Shown here one piece after another: positions 49,778 through 59,467 of a stretch of DNA of 64,000 nucleotides (the first letter of the stretch is position 1; every line of letters begins with the position of its first letter). Below the pieces are notes generated by a model. That model searched no databases. It was not told the DNA's origin and was given only the letters and a program-made list of their open reading frames with translations. The stretch spans positions 484,691 through 548,690 of the forward strand of contig NZ_JBIVFT010000002.1 in NCBI RefSeq assembly GCF_044748305.1, read 5' to 3'. Both the position numbers and the translations under genes were made by a program. The stretch is from Arthrobacter_E sp044748305. GTDB taxonomy: Bacteria > Actinomycetota > Actinomycetes > Actinomycetales > Micrococcaceae.

Positions 49778-51637
49778 TCAGCCCAGAGTGACGGCGGTCA
49801 GGTGGCTGTCTGCCGACAGCAGGGTGTAGCCGTCCTTGGAACCCGCGGGCGGGATCCTCAGAGCCACCGATTCGATGAAGTGCTGAGTGACGCTCTTGTC
49901 GGTCTTCTTGGTGCCGGCAAGCGCTGCCGACTGGGCGTCAAGATCCACGATGCCACCCTTCTCAGGCGAGACGAGCGAAACGGTGAGTTCCAGATCGGCC
50001 ACCACGACGGCTCCGCCATCGCTGGAACGGAACGCTGCATCCGGCTTGCCGACCAGTTTGAAGTCGAACTTCGGCGTGATTTTGGCACCGTTGTTCTTCG
50101 GGTCGACCACCGACTTCTTGAAAGCGTCCATCTGCTGGAAGTAGGTGTTGTCACCGAACTTCGCGGCCGCGGCGCTCTTGGGATCCTTCAACCGGGCCAT
50201 CAGGGCGGTGAGCCCGTCCGACGGGCTGCTGAGCAGACCGTCGGAGGTCTTGGGATCAAGGGCCTGGAGTCCGTCCGCGTCCGTCGCCGGGAAGGAATTG
50301 CCCGGCAGGAGGTAGGACGAGCTGATCAGCTTGTAGTTCTCCCGTGCGCTGGCCTGCTGCAGGGTCAGAACGAGCGGGGTGGGGTTCTTGCTGCTCTGCG
50401 TCACCGCCATGATGGTCCGCGGCCAGGCTGATTCCAGCGGCACGACGCTGGTGAGGAGCTTGTCCGTGGACACCGGCGCGACGGGAGCATAGCTTCCGAC
50501 GGCCGCGCGGATCTTGTAGTTCTGGGTCCGGATCGTGAGAGCCTCGCCAGCGGCCCGGGCTCCCAGATCCTTGGCGTTCTTGGCCGCATCAGCACTGGAG
50601 ACGACATCGGCCGTCTTGCCGAGAATGCGCTGCAACTGCTGATCGGTCATCACCGGGTAGGGGCGGCTCTGCGCATCGGCGGACGCCGAGGGGCTGGGGC
50701 TGCTGTCCGCCTGAGCGGGGGCGAGCCCGACGCCGGTCACGGCCAAGGCCAGAGCACCGGCGAGCGCCGGAATTCTGCGGAACAAGGACGGCTTCTCCTC
50801 ATCCTTCGGCTCCGAGGACTCGGCAGGGACGGATTCGTCGGCTGCATCCGTCGAAGTCTTCTGGTCCCCCGCGGTGTCCGCAGTGGAGTCCCCCGCTTCG
50901 GCGTGCTCGCCGTCAGCCTTGGTCTCCTCAGTCTTGGTGTCCTCGGCCGTGCCGTCACCCTTCTCGGGCTCGTCCTTCTCCGCGGACTCGTCGCCTGTGT
51001 CCTTCGACACCGGCTTCTTGGGGTTGCCGGGCTTACCGAAGAGGAACGCGAAGAGGAGGGCACCCAGCATCAGGACACCGCCGATGACCATGAGCGGAAC
51101 GGCCCAGGGGGTGGTGGCGTTGTTCGCGTAACTGACCTCGAGCTGTGCCGGGGCGGCCTTGGTTCCGTCAGAAGCGATGACCATCGACCAGTCACCGGAG
51201 GCCGGCGGCTCCCAGGAGAAGCTCAGCTCGCCGCTGCCGCTCTGGGTGGAGGCCCAGATGTCGGCATCCGCCGGGTTCGGCACTGTCGCGTCGCCGTCGT
51301 TGTGCTTGACCGCAAGGCTCTTGCCGTCCTCGCTCAAACCACTGACGGTGTTGCTGGCGGCCTTACCGGTCCACGCGGTGACGTCGTCAGGACGTCCCGT
51401 GGCGACGACAAAGCTGCCTTCGCCCTTCACCTTGAGCTGTACCTGGCCACCGCCGAGGCGCTCGAAAGAGGGGTCCAGGACGGTCACGGGCGCGGCCTTC
51501 ACCGAGTCGGGAAGGGCAACGCTCAGCCTGTCCGGCGGGGCCCAGATGGTCTTCTGGCCGATACCGACCAGAAGGGCCACCAGCCCCAGGACGAAGACTG
51601 CGATCGCTGACTTCACTCGCACAAATGCACCTAACAT
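49778..51637 (-). CDS. Two-module membrane protein of unknown function
   Basis: A 619-residue protein I do not recognise. From the N-terminus: a signal-anchor helix (about 7-28), an extracellular beta-rich domain (about 35-175), a second helix (about 180-202, VPLMVIGGVLMLGALLFAFLF), and an acidic, threonine- and lysine-rich linker (about 205-285). A stretch that looks like an internal signal peptide (about 288-312, IPALAGALALAVTGVGLAPAQA) precedes a second extracellular domain (about 313-619). The linker between helices would be cytosolic. The structure could come from fusion of two secreted-protein genes. The ATG at 51637 has no clear ribosome site; a GTG at 51646 is an alternative. Confidence 0.75.
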   Translation of the reverse strand: MLGAFVRVKSAIAVFVLGLVALLVGIGQKTIWAPPDRLSVALPDSVKAAPVTVLDPSFERLGGGQVQLKVKGEGSFVVATGRPDDVTAWTGKAASNTVSGLSEDGKSLAVKHNDGDATVPNPADADIWASTQSGSGELSFSWEPPASGDWSMVIASDGTKAAPAQLEVSYANNATTPWAVPLMVIGGVLMLGALLFAFLFGKPGNPKKPVSKDTGDESAEKDEPEKGDGTAEDTKTEETKADGEHAEAGDSTADTAGDQKTSTDAADESVPAESSEPKDEEKPSLFRRIPALAGALALAVTGVGLAPAQADSSPSPSASADAQSRPYPVMTDQQLQRILGKTADVVSSADAAKNAKDLGARAAGEALTIRTQNYKIRAAVGSYAPVAPVSTDKLLTSVVPLESAWPRTIMAVTQSSKNPTPLVLTLQQASARENYKLISSSYLLPGNSFPATDADGLQALDPKTSDGLLSSPSDGLTALMARLKDPKSAAAAKFGDNTYFQQMDAFKKSVVDPKNNGAKITPKFDFKLVGKPDAAFRSSDGGAVVVADLELTVSLVSPEKGGIVDLDAQSAALAGTKKTDKSVTQHFIESVALRIPPAGSKDGYTLLSADSHLTAVTLG

Positions 51638-51797
51638 CGGGGTCACGGTCTACTTCATGGTATCTGCTCGGGGTCCGTGAGAGCGAGGCGGGAGGCCTTA
51701 CACGGCCTGGCAAAGCACGGTGAAAAGACCCCCGCTGATACTGTGAGGAGGATTCCAGAGCCCGCATCATTCGCCAGAAGCCATCGAGGAAGTACCC

Positions 51798-53123
51798 ATG
51801 ACCGAACCGCAGCAGGAACACGGCTCTCCCGGGGAGGAGACGCCGTCGGGCACGGAGCCCGCAGCCCCCTCAGAGGCCACCACGGTGACCATCGGAGAGG
51901 GCGACCCCGCCAAGGACTCCACGTCCCGGCAGGACGAGGATCCCGGTCTGCTCGGACGGCTGAAGAGCGCCTTCAGCAAGGCGCGACGCCCCGTACCCGG
52001 AGCCCTTCCCCGGCCGCACTTCGCGCTCCCGGAAGAAGTCCCCTACGACGAATCCGCGGAGCCGGCCTCCCGCCCCGTCCAGGTGCTCTCCCTGCAGCAT
52101 CCGGTCCTGCTCGGATTCACTCTCACGGCCGGCGTCGGTATCGCGCTCCTGCTGTTCTATGTCGCCAGCCAGACCACCCAGCTGCTCCTCTGGATTCTTG
52201 CCGCGCTGTTCATCGCGCTTGGCCTGGACCCCGTGGTCCGCACCCTGGAAAGCCGCAAGATCCCCCGACCGGCCGGCATCGTGATCGTGCTGCTCGCGCT
52301 TCTGGCCGTCATCGGCGCCTTCTTCGCGACCCTGATCCCCACGGTCGTCGACCAGGTGAATCAGATCATCACCCAGGGTCCCGTCTGGATCAGTGACTTC
52401 CTGCACTCCGACTTCTACAACAACCTCAATGAGCAGTTCGGCCTCAAGGACCGCATCACCGAGGAGGTCCAGAAGCTCGTCAAGGACTCCAGCGCGGTGG
52501 GAGGGCTCTTCGGCGGTCTGGTCGGGTTCGGCACCTCGGTGGCGAACGGGCTCTTCGGCGCACTGATCGTACTGGTCCTGACGCTGTACTTCCTGGCGGC
52601 GCTGCCCTCCATGAAGGCCTTCGCGTACCGTCTGGCACCGCGTTCCCGCCGGGTCCGGGTCGAGGAGCTCTCCGAGGAAATCACCCGGTCGGTCGGCAAC
52701 TACGTGATCGGCCAGGTCTGTGTGGCTCTGTTGAACGCCACGTTCGCCTTCATCATCATGTCGATCCTGAAGGTCCCTTTCTCGGTGCTGCTCGCGTTCG
52801 TGGTCGCACTGCTCGCCTTCATCCCGCTCGTGGGCGGAATGATCGCCGGCATCCTCGTCACGCTGGTCGCGCTCACCATGGGTTGGCAGACGGCTCTGAT
52901 CTACGCCATCTGCTACTTCGCCTACCTCCAGTTCGAGGCCTATTTCGTCTCGCCCCGGATCATGCAGAAGGCGGTCTCGGTGCCCGGTTCGGTGGCGGTG
53001 ATCTCCGTGATCGCAGGCGGTACCCTGCTCGGCGTCCTGGGTGCCCTGATCGCCATCCCGACCGCGGCGGCGATCATGCTCCTGATCAAGGAGGTCCTCA
53101 TGACACGTCAGGACCGCAAATAG
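51798..53123 (+). CDS. AI-2E family transporter
   Basis: A 441-residue protein with a hydrophilic N-terminal tail of about 95 residues, then about eight hydrophobic spans with the family pattern VLTLYFLAALPSMKAFAYRLAPRSRRVRVEELSEEITRSVGNYVIGQ and the later LAFIPLVGGMIAG and YFAYLQFEAYFVSPRIMQKAV. Members have been reported as AI-2 exporters or Na+/H+ antiporters; the substrate here is unknown. The ATG at 51798 has GAGGAAG upstream. It ends at 53123, 27 bp before the low-quality poly-G block, so the gene itself appears intact. Confidence 0.92.
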   Translation: MTEPQQEHGSPGEETPSGTEPAAPSEATTVTIGEGDPAKDSTSRQDEDPGLLGRLKSAFSKARRPVPGALPRPHFALPEEVPYDESAEPASRPVQVLSLQHPVLLGFTLTAGVGIALLLFYVASQTTQLLLWILAALFIALGLDPVVRTLESRKIPRPAGIVIVLLALLAVIGAFFATLIPTVVDQVNQIITQGPVWISDFLHSDFYNNLNEQFGLKDRITEEVQKLVKDSSAVGGLFGGLVGFGTSVANGLFGALIVLVLTLYFLAALPSMKAFAYRLAPRSRRVRVEELSEEITRSVGNYVIGQVCVALLNATFAFIIMSILKVPFSVLLAFVVALLAFIPLVGGMIAGILVTLVALTMGWQTALIYAICYFAYLQFEAYFVSPRIMQKAVSVPGSVAVISVIAGGTLLGVLGALIAIPTAAAIMLLIKEVLMTRQDRK

Positions 53124-53148
53124 GCTTCATGGTCTTCGGTAACGACGG

Positions 53149-53455
<307 letters not shown>

Positions 53456-53518
53456 ACCCACGAACTCGGCGATGCCGCTGCCCGGCCGCAAGCAGATCCA
53501 GCCATTGCGCGAGCGCGG

Positions 53519-53524
53519 GATAAT
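53519..53524 (+). promoter_or_regulatory. Possible -10 for a leaderless transcript of the glycosylase-like gene
   Basis: GATAAT ends 6 bases before the GTG at 53531, which has no ribosome site. A transcript starting near the GTG would be leaderless. No -35 is seen, and the sequence just upstream is suspect. Confidence 0.35.
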
Positions 53525-53530
53525 GGATGG

Positions 53531-54475
53531 GTGAGAATCCCGCCCACCGCATCTCCGGCCGTCCTGTCCCAGGACGCCTGGCTGCCGCTCGCCCAGGCCC
53601 ATGCAGCCAGGGTGGACCGGTACGCGGTGCCGTTCCTCCAGCGGCGTCACACCGGGAGGAAACATCCGGTGGAGGACTTCCTCTTCACCTACTACACCCA
53701 TAAGCCCGGCCAGCTGCGCCGCTGGCACCCGGGTGCCGGGACCGTTCTGACCGGGCCGTCCGCCGAGGAACGCCTGGGCTGGAAGCACTACCGTGCCCTT
53801 GACGAGACCGAGCGCACCGAGCTGCATCTGGAACCCGGACTCCCCGCCGTCACGGTGGACACGGAGGCATTCCTCGCGGATCGCAGGGAAGCCGTGGACT
53901 TCGCCCGCATCATCCTCGGTGGAACCCTCGCCCGGCCGGCGCAATTCGGCTGCTTCGGGCTCCACGAGTGGGCCATGGTGTACCGGCAGGAGAAGTTCCA
54001 GCTCCGGCACGAGTATCTGACGCTGCGTCTGGGCGGCGGAGGCACGGATCAGGTGGTCGAGGAGCACCGCATCCGGTGCAGCCATTTCGATGCCTTCCGT
54101 TTCTACACCCCGGACGCCGTCCCGTTGAATGAACTGCAGCCGACGCGGAGCACGCAGCGCGAGCTGGAGCAGCCGGGCTGTCTGCACGCGAACATGGATG
54201 TCTACAAGTGGGCGTACAAGCTCAGCCCGCTCCTGCCGAGCGAGTTCCTGATGGACTGCTTCGAACTCTCCTACCGCATCCGCGCCATGGACATGCAGGC
54301 CTCACCCTATGAACTCTCAGACTGGGGCTACCCCGCCATCCGCATCGAGACGACTGAAGGCAAGGCGGAATACGTCGCCCATCAGCGGGAATTCTCCCAT
54401 CAGTCCCAGGAATTGCGGGAGCGTTTCCTCGGGCTATTGGACACCTCGCTCCCCCGGGCCGGAGAGGCAGCATGA
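53531..54475 (+). CDS. Conserved actinobacterial protein annotated as 3-methyladenine DNA glycosylase
   Basis: A 314-residue protein beginning VRIPPTASPAVLSQDAWLPL. The WLPLAQAHAARVDRYAVPFLQRRHTGRKHPVEDFLFTYY opening and LGWKHYRALDE, GCFGLHEWAMVYR and QPGCLHANMDVYKWAYKLSPLLPSEFLMDCFELSYRIR blocks match proteins widely labelled 3-methyladenine DNA glycosylase in actinobacteria. I see no helix-hairpin-helix or MutM-type catalytic motif, so that label rests on memory of annotation, not on visible chemistry. The downstream small gene overlaps by 4 bp. Confidence 0.7.
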   Translation: MRIPPTASPAVLSQDAWLPLAQAHAARVDRYAVPFLQRRHTGRKHPVEDFLFTYYTHKPGQLRRWHPGAGTVLTGPSAEERLGWKHYRALDETERTELHLEPGLPAVTVDTEAFLADRREAVDFARIILGGTLARPAQFGCFGLHEWAMVYRQEKFQLRHEYLTLRLGGGGTDQVVEEHRIRCSHFDAFRFYTPDAVPLNELQPTRSTQRELEQPGCLHANMDVYKWAYKLSPLLPSEFLMDCFELSYRIRAMDMQASPYELSDWGYPAIRIETTEGKAEYVAHQREFSHQSQELRERFLGLLDTSLPRAGEAA

Positions 54476-54831
54476 ACACCATTGATCTCGTCGTCACCAT
54501 CATCGTCTCCCCCGGAGCGGACGAGCAGAGCTTCCGTCTCGCGGCCGGGCCCGACGGCGTCCTGCCGGAGAGCACCGTGCCGGATGCGCAGGCAGCGTAC
54601 GACGCCGTCGTCCGCTACGGCGAACGGCTCCTGCTGCCTGCCCTGCCGCCGAAAGGGGCGGGTCAGGAGATCTCGGCACCGCGCCCCGTGTTCGGTGGCC
54701 CGGAACGGGCGCACGTCACCGGAACTCTGAACGGACGGGCCGTGAGTCAGGAATTCAGCCGCACGGATTCCCGCGAAACAGCGCGCTGGGATGCGCTGGG
54801 ACCACTGTTCGGGAGTTCCACGGAAGCCTAG
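54472..54831 (+). CDS. Hypothetical protein coupled to the glycosylase-like gene
   Basis: A 119-residue acidic protein with alternating beta-like segments (TIDLVVTIIVSPG, EQSFRLAAGPDG, HVTGTLNGRAVSQEFS) and no membrane helix. I do not recognise a family. It starts in the ATGA overlap with the upstream stop, so the two are almost certainly co-translated. A regulatory or inhibitor-like fold is possible but unsupported. Confidence 0.65.
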   Translation: MNTIDLVVTIIVSPGADEQSFRLAAGPDGVLPESTVPDAQAAYDAVVRYGERLLLPALPPKGAGQEISAPRPVFGGPERAHVTGTLNGRAVSQEFSRTDSRETARWDALGPLFGSSTEA

Positions 54832-54946
54832 TATGTCGTCCATGGAATGCTTCGCAGCGGATCGTGTCCGCAACGACTGAACCCCTGGCTCCGGAAACGG
54901 GACGCCGGGGAATCAGACGACACGTTCAGCAGCGAAAGGTTCCAGC

Positions 54947-55429
54947 ATGGATATCCGGGCATTTTCCCCTCAAGACCATCATCGGCTCATCGATCTCACA
55001 CACCGCGTCTTCGCCCCGTTCTACGAGGACGGTTTCCGGCCCTTGATGGGTGAGACGATCTTCGCCGTTCAACACGGCGACTGGCGGGCCGACTATGAAC
55101 GGCAGCTCGCCGGACTCCACGACCCGGAGCGCCTGCGGTACATCGACGTCGCGGACGATGCCGGGCGCATTGCCGGGTTCGTCGCCTGGAATGTCGACCC
55201 GGAACGAGGCCACGGTGAAATCGAGTTGCTGGCCGTCGAGCCCGCGCTCCGCCACCAGGGCACCGGCCGGGCGCTGTGCGGGCATGCCATGTCGACGATG
55301 AAATCGATGGGCGCCAGGATCATGGAAATCGCCACCGGCGGGGATCCGTACCACTCCCCTGCCCGGGCCCTCTACGAAAGCCTCGGATGCGTCCAGATCC
55401 CTGTGGCGGTCTACTTCAAAGAGCTCTGA
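54947..55429 (+). CDS. GNAT-family N-acetyltransferase
   Basis: A 160-residue acetyl-CoA-dependent transferase. The fold core is visible as RIAGFVAWNVDPERGHGEIELLAVEPALRHQGTGRALCGHAM, in which the RHQGTGRAL turn binds the CoA pyrophosphate, followed by ARALYESLGC, the usual last beta-strand region. The substrate (amine, antibiotic or protein N-terminus) is unknown. The ribosome site AAAGG precedes the ATG. It is monocistronic and ends in a strong hairpin. Confidence 0.9.
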   Translation: MDIRAFSPQDHHRLIDLTHRVFAPFYEDGFRPLMGETIFAVQHGDWRADYERQLAGLHDPERLRYIDVADDAGRIAGFVAWNVDPERGHGEIELLAVEPALRHQGTGRALCGHAMSTMKSMGARIMEIATGGDPYHSPARALYESLGCVQIPVAVYFKEL

Positions 55430-55436
55430 CACCGGA

Positions 55437-55481
55437 AACCCGAAGGGCCGGCGGGATCTCATCCCACCGGCCCTTCGGGTT
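55437..55481. terminator. Bidirectional terminator between GNAT and subtilase genes
   Basis: 20-base arms (AACCCGAAGGGCCGGCGGGA and its near-complement, 19 of 20 pairs) with a 5-base loop lie between convergent stops. Confidence 0.8.
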
Positions 55482-55492
55482 CCTTGCGTGCG

Positions 55493-58400
55493 TTACTTCA
55501 CGACGACCGAGTCGTCATTGAGATCGGGACGCTTCTGGAGTTCCTGTTCGGCCTTGGCACGAACTCCTGCATCCGGGCTCTCCACGGCCGGAGCCGCCGC
55601 AGCGGTGCCGGAAGCGGTCACCACGACGTTCACGAACGTCTGAGACGTGGAGCCGTCGAAGCTGACACGACCGATGTAGGAACCGGGGGTCAGCCCGTTC
55701 CACGCCAAGGTGATCTTGCCGCTCTTGCCGTTCTTGAGCACCAGCGGGTTCGGCGCCACCGTGGCGTTGCCGACCTTGGAGCCGAGGATCGACGCCTCAA
55801 GACTGGCCTTGGTGGCCGCGTTGCCCGGGCTCGCGTACAGGTTCGTCACGAGCGTGTACTGCCCGGGAGCCGGGTTGGTCAGCGAAACCGACTCGCTCGC
55901 AGCAGCCGTTGACGCGGTGTAGGTCTTGCCGTTGGGTCCGAGGACCACCAGGTCGAAGTCCGCCTTGTCATCCGAGGAGACCACCGCGAAGCGGGCGAAC
56001 GGGGTACCGGCCGGAACCGTCACCGTCTTCGTCGCGTTGGAGGCATCCGCCGACGCCGAGGCCGGTCCGGGGACCAGCTGGATCGCCGTGGCGTCGGCCT
56101 TGGACAGGCCGTCCAGCGTCAGCTTCGTAGGACGGTCGCTGCCGGAGGTCACCGGGATGCTCGCGCTGCCGGTCGCCTTGGACGTGGTGAAGCTCAGGCT
56201 GCTCGGAGCGACGGCCGACTGAGGACGGACCGTGATCGGGGACGTCACCTTCTTGCCGTTGCCCTGCCAGCTCAGGCTGCCCATGGCGAACTGGCCCAGG
56301 GAAGCCCCGGCATTCTCGAAGGAGACCTTGAAGGTCTTCTTCTGACCTGCCGCCGAGAAGTTCAGCACGCTCGGCGTCACCTTGACGTTGACGCCCGGAA
56401 CGTTGGCCGTCGCACGGTAGAGCCCTGGGGTCAGGGCCGTCACGGTGCGGGTGACTTCGATCCGGCCGGTCAGGTTGCCCAGCGCGAAGGACGGGACGTT
56501 CATGTCACGGGCCTGGGTGGTGCCGAGTCCCGGGATGCCGAGATCGAAGCCCTGGCCCTGGATGAACTTCAGGTAATCGTCCTGGCCCGCATCGTAAACG
56601 AGGCCCGGATCCATGAAGCCGCCCGGGTTGACCTGGCCGGCACCGGTTGCGAAGAGGTCGGTGTCCTTGGTGCCATCGGCCTTCTTGACGTCGGTCGCGG
56701 TGGTCATGAGGGCCGACTTGATGGTGGCCGGGGACCAGTCCGGGTGCTGGGACAGAGCCAGCGCACCGAATCCTGCGATGTGCGGCGAGGCCATCGAAGT
56801 GCCGGACATCATGCCGAAGAGCGCTCCATGCTCGGCGATCGGCGAGACACCGGCCAGAACGGCGACACCCGGGGCGGCGACGTCGGGCTTGAGCAGATCA
56901 GAGCCGGTGGCCAGCAGCGGGCCGCGGGAGGAGAAACCGGCGATCTGCGGCTGCGGCTCCACCGGGAGACCGGTGGTGTCGTGGTTGACCAGACGGGCCT
57001 TGATGTTCGGGTTCGCCGTCACCTTGTCCTTGATGGCCTGTGTGGCCGGCGGGTTGACGTGGACCGTGGGCACCGAGTGCATGTCCACGTCCTCGCTGGA
57101 CTGGGTCAGGTTCACCAGAACCATGCCGACACCACCGGCGCGCTTGACCTCTGCGCTCTTGGCCACACGGTCGACGACGCCGCGGTCACAGACCACGATC
57201 TTTCCGCTCACCTTGGCGGGATCAAGGCTGTCAGGGGCGCAGAGGGCGGCATTGCCGGTCCCCGATGCGGCATTGGTGGAGAGCACGAGGTTGCTGTACG
57301 GCACCTCATGGGACATGAGGCTGGCACCGCGGTACTTGCTGCCGTCTTCGAACTCGACGGTGCCCTGCAGCTCGCTCGTGAAGGAGCTCGCGGCCACGGT
57401 CGTGAGCCACGGGGCGCCGTGGTTCACGGTGCTGGCGTCCGGGCCGCTGTTGCCGGCCGAGACCGAGACGAAGACGCCGGCGGAGACCGCGGACAGGAAG
57501 GCCAGGGAGACCGGGTCCGTGGTGCTCGTGGCACTGCCCGAGATCGAGTAGTTCAGGACATCCACGCCGTCCAGGATCGCCTGGTCGATGGCGGCGACAG
57601 AGGACGAGGAGTAGCAGCCACCCGTGTTGGGATCGTCATCCTCCCAGCAGACCTTGTAGATGGAGAGCTTGGCCGCGGGGGCGACACCGCTCGTGATGCC
57701 CATGTCGCGGTCGCCAAGGTTCGCCCGGACGTTGGCGTTGCCCGCCGCGGTGCTCGCGGTGTGCGTTCCGTGGCTTCCGACGTCGACCGGTGAGAGGAGT
57801 TCCTCGGGAGCACGGTGCTCGGCCGGGACGTAGTTCAGGAAGTCGTCTGCGAAGTAGCGGGCTGACAGCACCTTGGAGTTGCACTCGGTTCCGGCGAAGC
57901 CCTGCCCTGCCTGGCAGTCACCGACGAAGGTCTCACCGTCGGCCTTGAGCATGGCGATCTTGCCGTCCGGGGTGCGGTACGGCTGGCCGACCTTCGGCTC
58001 GCCCTTCAGCGGCTTGACGTCGTCACCTGCGAAGAACGGGCTGCTGGGGGTGTACCCCGAGTCGATGACCCCGACGACGACGCCCTTGCCGGCGTTCTTG
58101 ACCCCGCCGAACTGCTGCTGCCACACACCGGTTTTGCCGGGCAGCTTCAGGAAGTCGGTGGTGGAGTAGTCGGGCGCGTACTCGCGGTCCGGCGCCACGG
58201 TCAGGACCTTGGAGTCCTTCGCGAGAGTGCTGGCCTGCTCGGCACTCAACTGCGCGGTGAAGGCGTTCAGCGCAGTGGAGAAGCTCTTCTTGATGGCGAC
58301 GCCCTCCTCGCCCGCCACCTGCTTCTGCACGGTTTCCAGATGCTGCCGGTACCGCTTGACGTTCTGGTTTCCGGCGTCCAGCTTCTTGCCGTCCTCCGGC

Positions 58401-58639
58401 TTGGTGGCTGCGAGGCCGGCCGTCCCGCCTTCGTAGCTCGCCGCAGGCTTCTCAGCCAGCACGACGATGTACCGGCCGGCCTGGAACTGCTGGCTCCCCG
58501 TCTGTCCGGGCGCCACGGCGGGGGCGGCCTGAACCGCCGGCATCACCGCAGTGCTCAGCAGCACCGGAAGGCTGACCCCGACGGCCAGGACCTTGCTGAT
58601 CCCCCTGGCACGCAGGAAACTCTTCCCTGTTCTTCTCAT
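55493..58639 (-). CDS. Secreted S8 serine protease (subtilase with I9 and PA domains)
   Basis: A 1048-residue secreted protease. The signal peptide ends near residue 39 (AVMPAVQAA), and the inhibitor I9 prodomain runs about 50-150 (YIVVLAEKPAASYEG onward). The catalytic domain has D193 (GVIDSGYTP), H290 (VGSHGTHTAST), the oxyanion N397 (SAGNSGP) and S615 (SGTSMASPHIAGF). A PA insertion (about 440-550) sits between them, as in cucumisin-like and C5a-peptidase-like subtilases. The C-terminus is beta-sandwich (Fn3-like) and has no LPXTG or membrane anchor, so the enzyme is probably released. An AAAGG site is 10 bases before the ATG. Confidence 0.95.
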   Translation of the reverse strand: MRRTGKSFLRARGISKVLAVGVSLPVLLSTAVMPAVQAAPAVAPGQTGSQQFQAGRYIVVLAEKPAASYEGGTAGLAATKPEDGKKLDAGNQNVKRYRQHLETVQKQVAGEEGVAIKKSFSTALNAFTAQLSAEQASTLAKDSKVLTVAPDREYAPDYSTTDFLKLPGKTGVWQQQFGGVKNAGKGVVVGVIDSGYTPSSPFFAGDDVKPLKGEPKVGQPYRTPDGKIAMLKADGETFVGDCQAGQGFAGTECNSKVLSARYFADDFLNYVPAEHRAPEELLSPVDVGSHGTHTASTAAGNANVRANLGDRDMGITSGVAPAAKLSIYKVCWEDDDPNTGGCYSSSSVAAIDQAILDGVDVLNYSISGSATSTTDPVSLAFLSAVSAGVFVSVSAGNSGPDASTVNHGAPWLTTVAASSFTSELQGTVEFEDGSKYRGASLMSHEVPYSNLVLSTNAASGTGNAALCAPDSLDPAKVSGKIVVCDRGVVDRVAKSAEVKRAGGVGMVLVNLTQSSEDVDMHSVPTVHVNPPATQAIKDKVTANPNIKARLVNHDTTGLPVEPQPQIAGFSSRGPLLATGSDLLKPDVAAPGVAVLAGVSPIAEHGALFGMMSGTSMASPHIAGFGALALSQHPDWSPATIKSALMTTATDVKKADGTKDTDLFATGAGQVNPGGFMDPGLVYDAGQDDYLKFIQGQGFDLGIPGLGTTQARDMNVPSFALGNLTGRIEVTRTVTALTPGLYRATANVPGVNVKVTPSVLNFSAAGQKKTFKVSFENAGASLGQFAMGSLSWQGNGKKVTSPITVRPQSAVAPSSLSFTTSKATGSASIPVTSGSDRPTKLTLDGLSKADATAIQLVPGPASASADASNATKTVTVPAGTPFARFAVVSSDDKADFDLVVLGPNGKTYTASTAAASESVSLTNPAPGQYTLVTNLYASPGNAATKASLEASILGSKVGNATVAPNPLVLKNGKSGKITLAWNGLTPGSYIGRVSFDGSTSQTFVNVVVTASGTAAAAPAVESPDAGVRAKAEQELQKRPDLNDDSVVVK

Positions 58640-58804
58640 GGGTGTGTGAACCTTTCACAAAGAGTCCTCCGGTCCCTTGACCAGAGGTGACACCCGGCCC
58701 ACAGCGCATTGTTATGCGCGTCACAGCCAAGTTGACACTTACCCTAATGGAGCAGCACCCACTTGTGACAGAGTTATTTCATAGTTTGTTCTCGGTTTGA
58801 TGAT

Positions 58805-59242
58805 CTATTCTTCGCCGGGTTCCCCATCGAGGTAGTACCAGCGGCCGCCTTCCCGCAGGAAGCGGCTGGCCTCCTCCTGTGTCCCGCGCTGCCAGGACGA
58901 CGACGGCGGACGCCCGCCGCCGTCGTCCGCGGGAACCCGGTAATGGGCGCGGAAGGTGACGCTCCCCTCCGCGTCGAAGGGGCCTCCGGCACGGGTGGCG
59001 AGAATGTCGAGACGGACCCATCGGATGGCCGGGTCGAGGTCAAGTTCCGCGGGCCGTGTGCTGGGGTGCCAGCTCGCCAGCAAGTAGCCCGCATCACCCA
59101 CGGCGAAGGCGCTGTACCGCGACCGCATGAGCGCTTCCGCGGTCGGCGCCGAGGCCTCCCCCGAGTGGTACCGGCCACAGCACTGCGCATACCTCTCGCC
59201 GCTCAGACACGGGCAGTTCTCCGGGGCGTCGGCAAGGCTCAT
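58805..59242 (-). CDS. YchJ-family protein with SEC-C zinc motif
   Basis: A 145-residue protein of the UPF0225/YchJ type. The N-terminal SEC-C motif is CPCLSGERYAQCCGRYH (zinc site), followed by the LMRSRYSAFAVGDAGYLLASWHPSTRP block typical of the family. Function unknown; NTF2-like folding is expected. The start is the ATG at 59242, with GGAGG only 1 base away, so a ribosome may use it inefficiently or another start may exist upstream. Confidence 0.9.
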   Translation of the reverse strand: MSLADAPENCPCLSGERYAQCCGRYHSGEASAPTAEALMRSRYSAFAVGDAGYLLASWHPSTRPAELDLDPAIRWVRLDILATRAGGPFDAEGSVTFRAHYRVPADDGGGRPPSSSWQRGTQEEASRFLREGGRWYYLDGEPGEE

Positions 59243-59284
59243 TCCTCCAGGGTAGGCGGGGCGAATGACGTCTGCCGCACCCGG

Positions 59285-59290
59285 TAGAAT
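59285..59290 (+). promoter_or_regulatory. Candidate -10 of the purSQL operon
   Basis: TAGAAT lies 178 bp upstream of purS in the only AT-containing part of the gap 59243-59467. A matching -35 is not obvious. If used, the operon has a 5' leader of about 170 bases in which I see no riboswitch or terminator. Confidence 0.35.
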
Positions 59291-59467
59291 GGAAAGTGCA
59301 AGCTCGCGGAGCGTCGCTGCCCCCGTTTTCCTGCAATCGCGGCCTTCTTGAAGAAGCTGAGACCTGGAAGCGGAAAGCGCGTGAGACGGCAACACTCCGT
59401 GACGGCTCTGGCCTGGGACGACACCCCGGCCCAGGTTCAACGCACGCACGCACACAGGAGTTGCCGG

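Noticed and set aside
59291..59467. Purine riboswitch in the purSQL leader.
   Set aside because: I could not find a three-way-junction or other known aptamer core, nor a terminator before purS. Decisive would be an Rfam covariance-model search of this leader.
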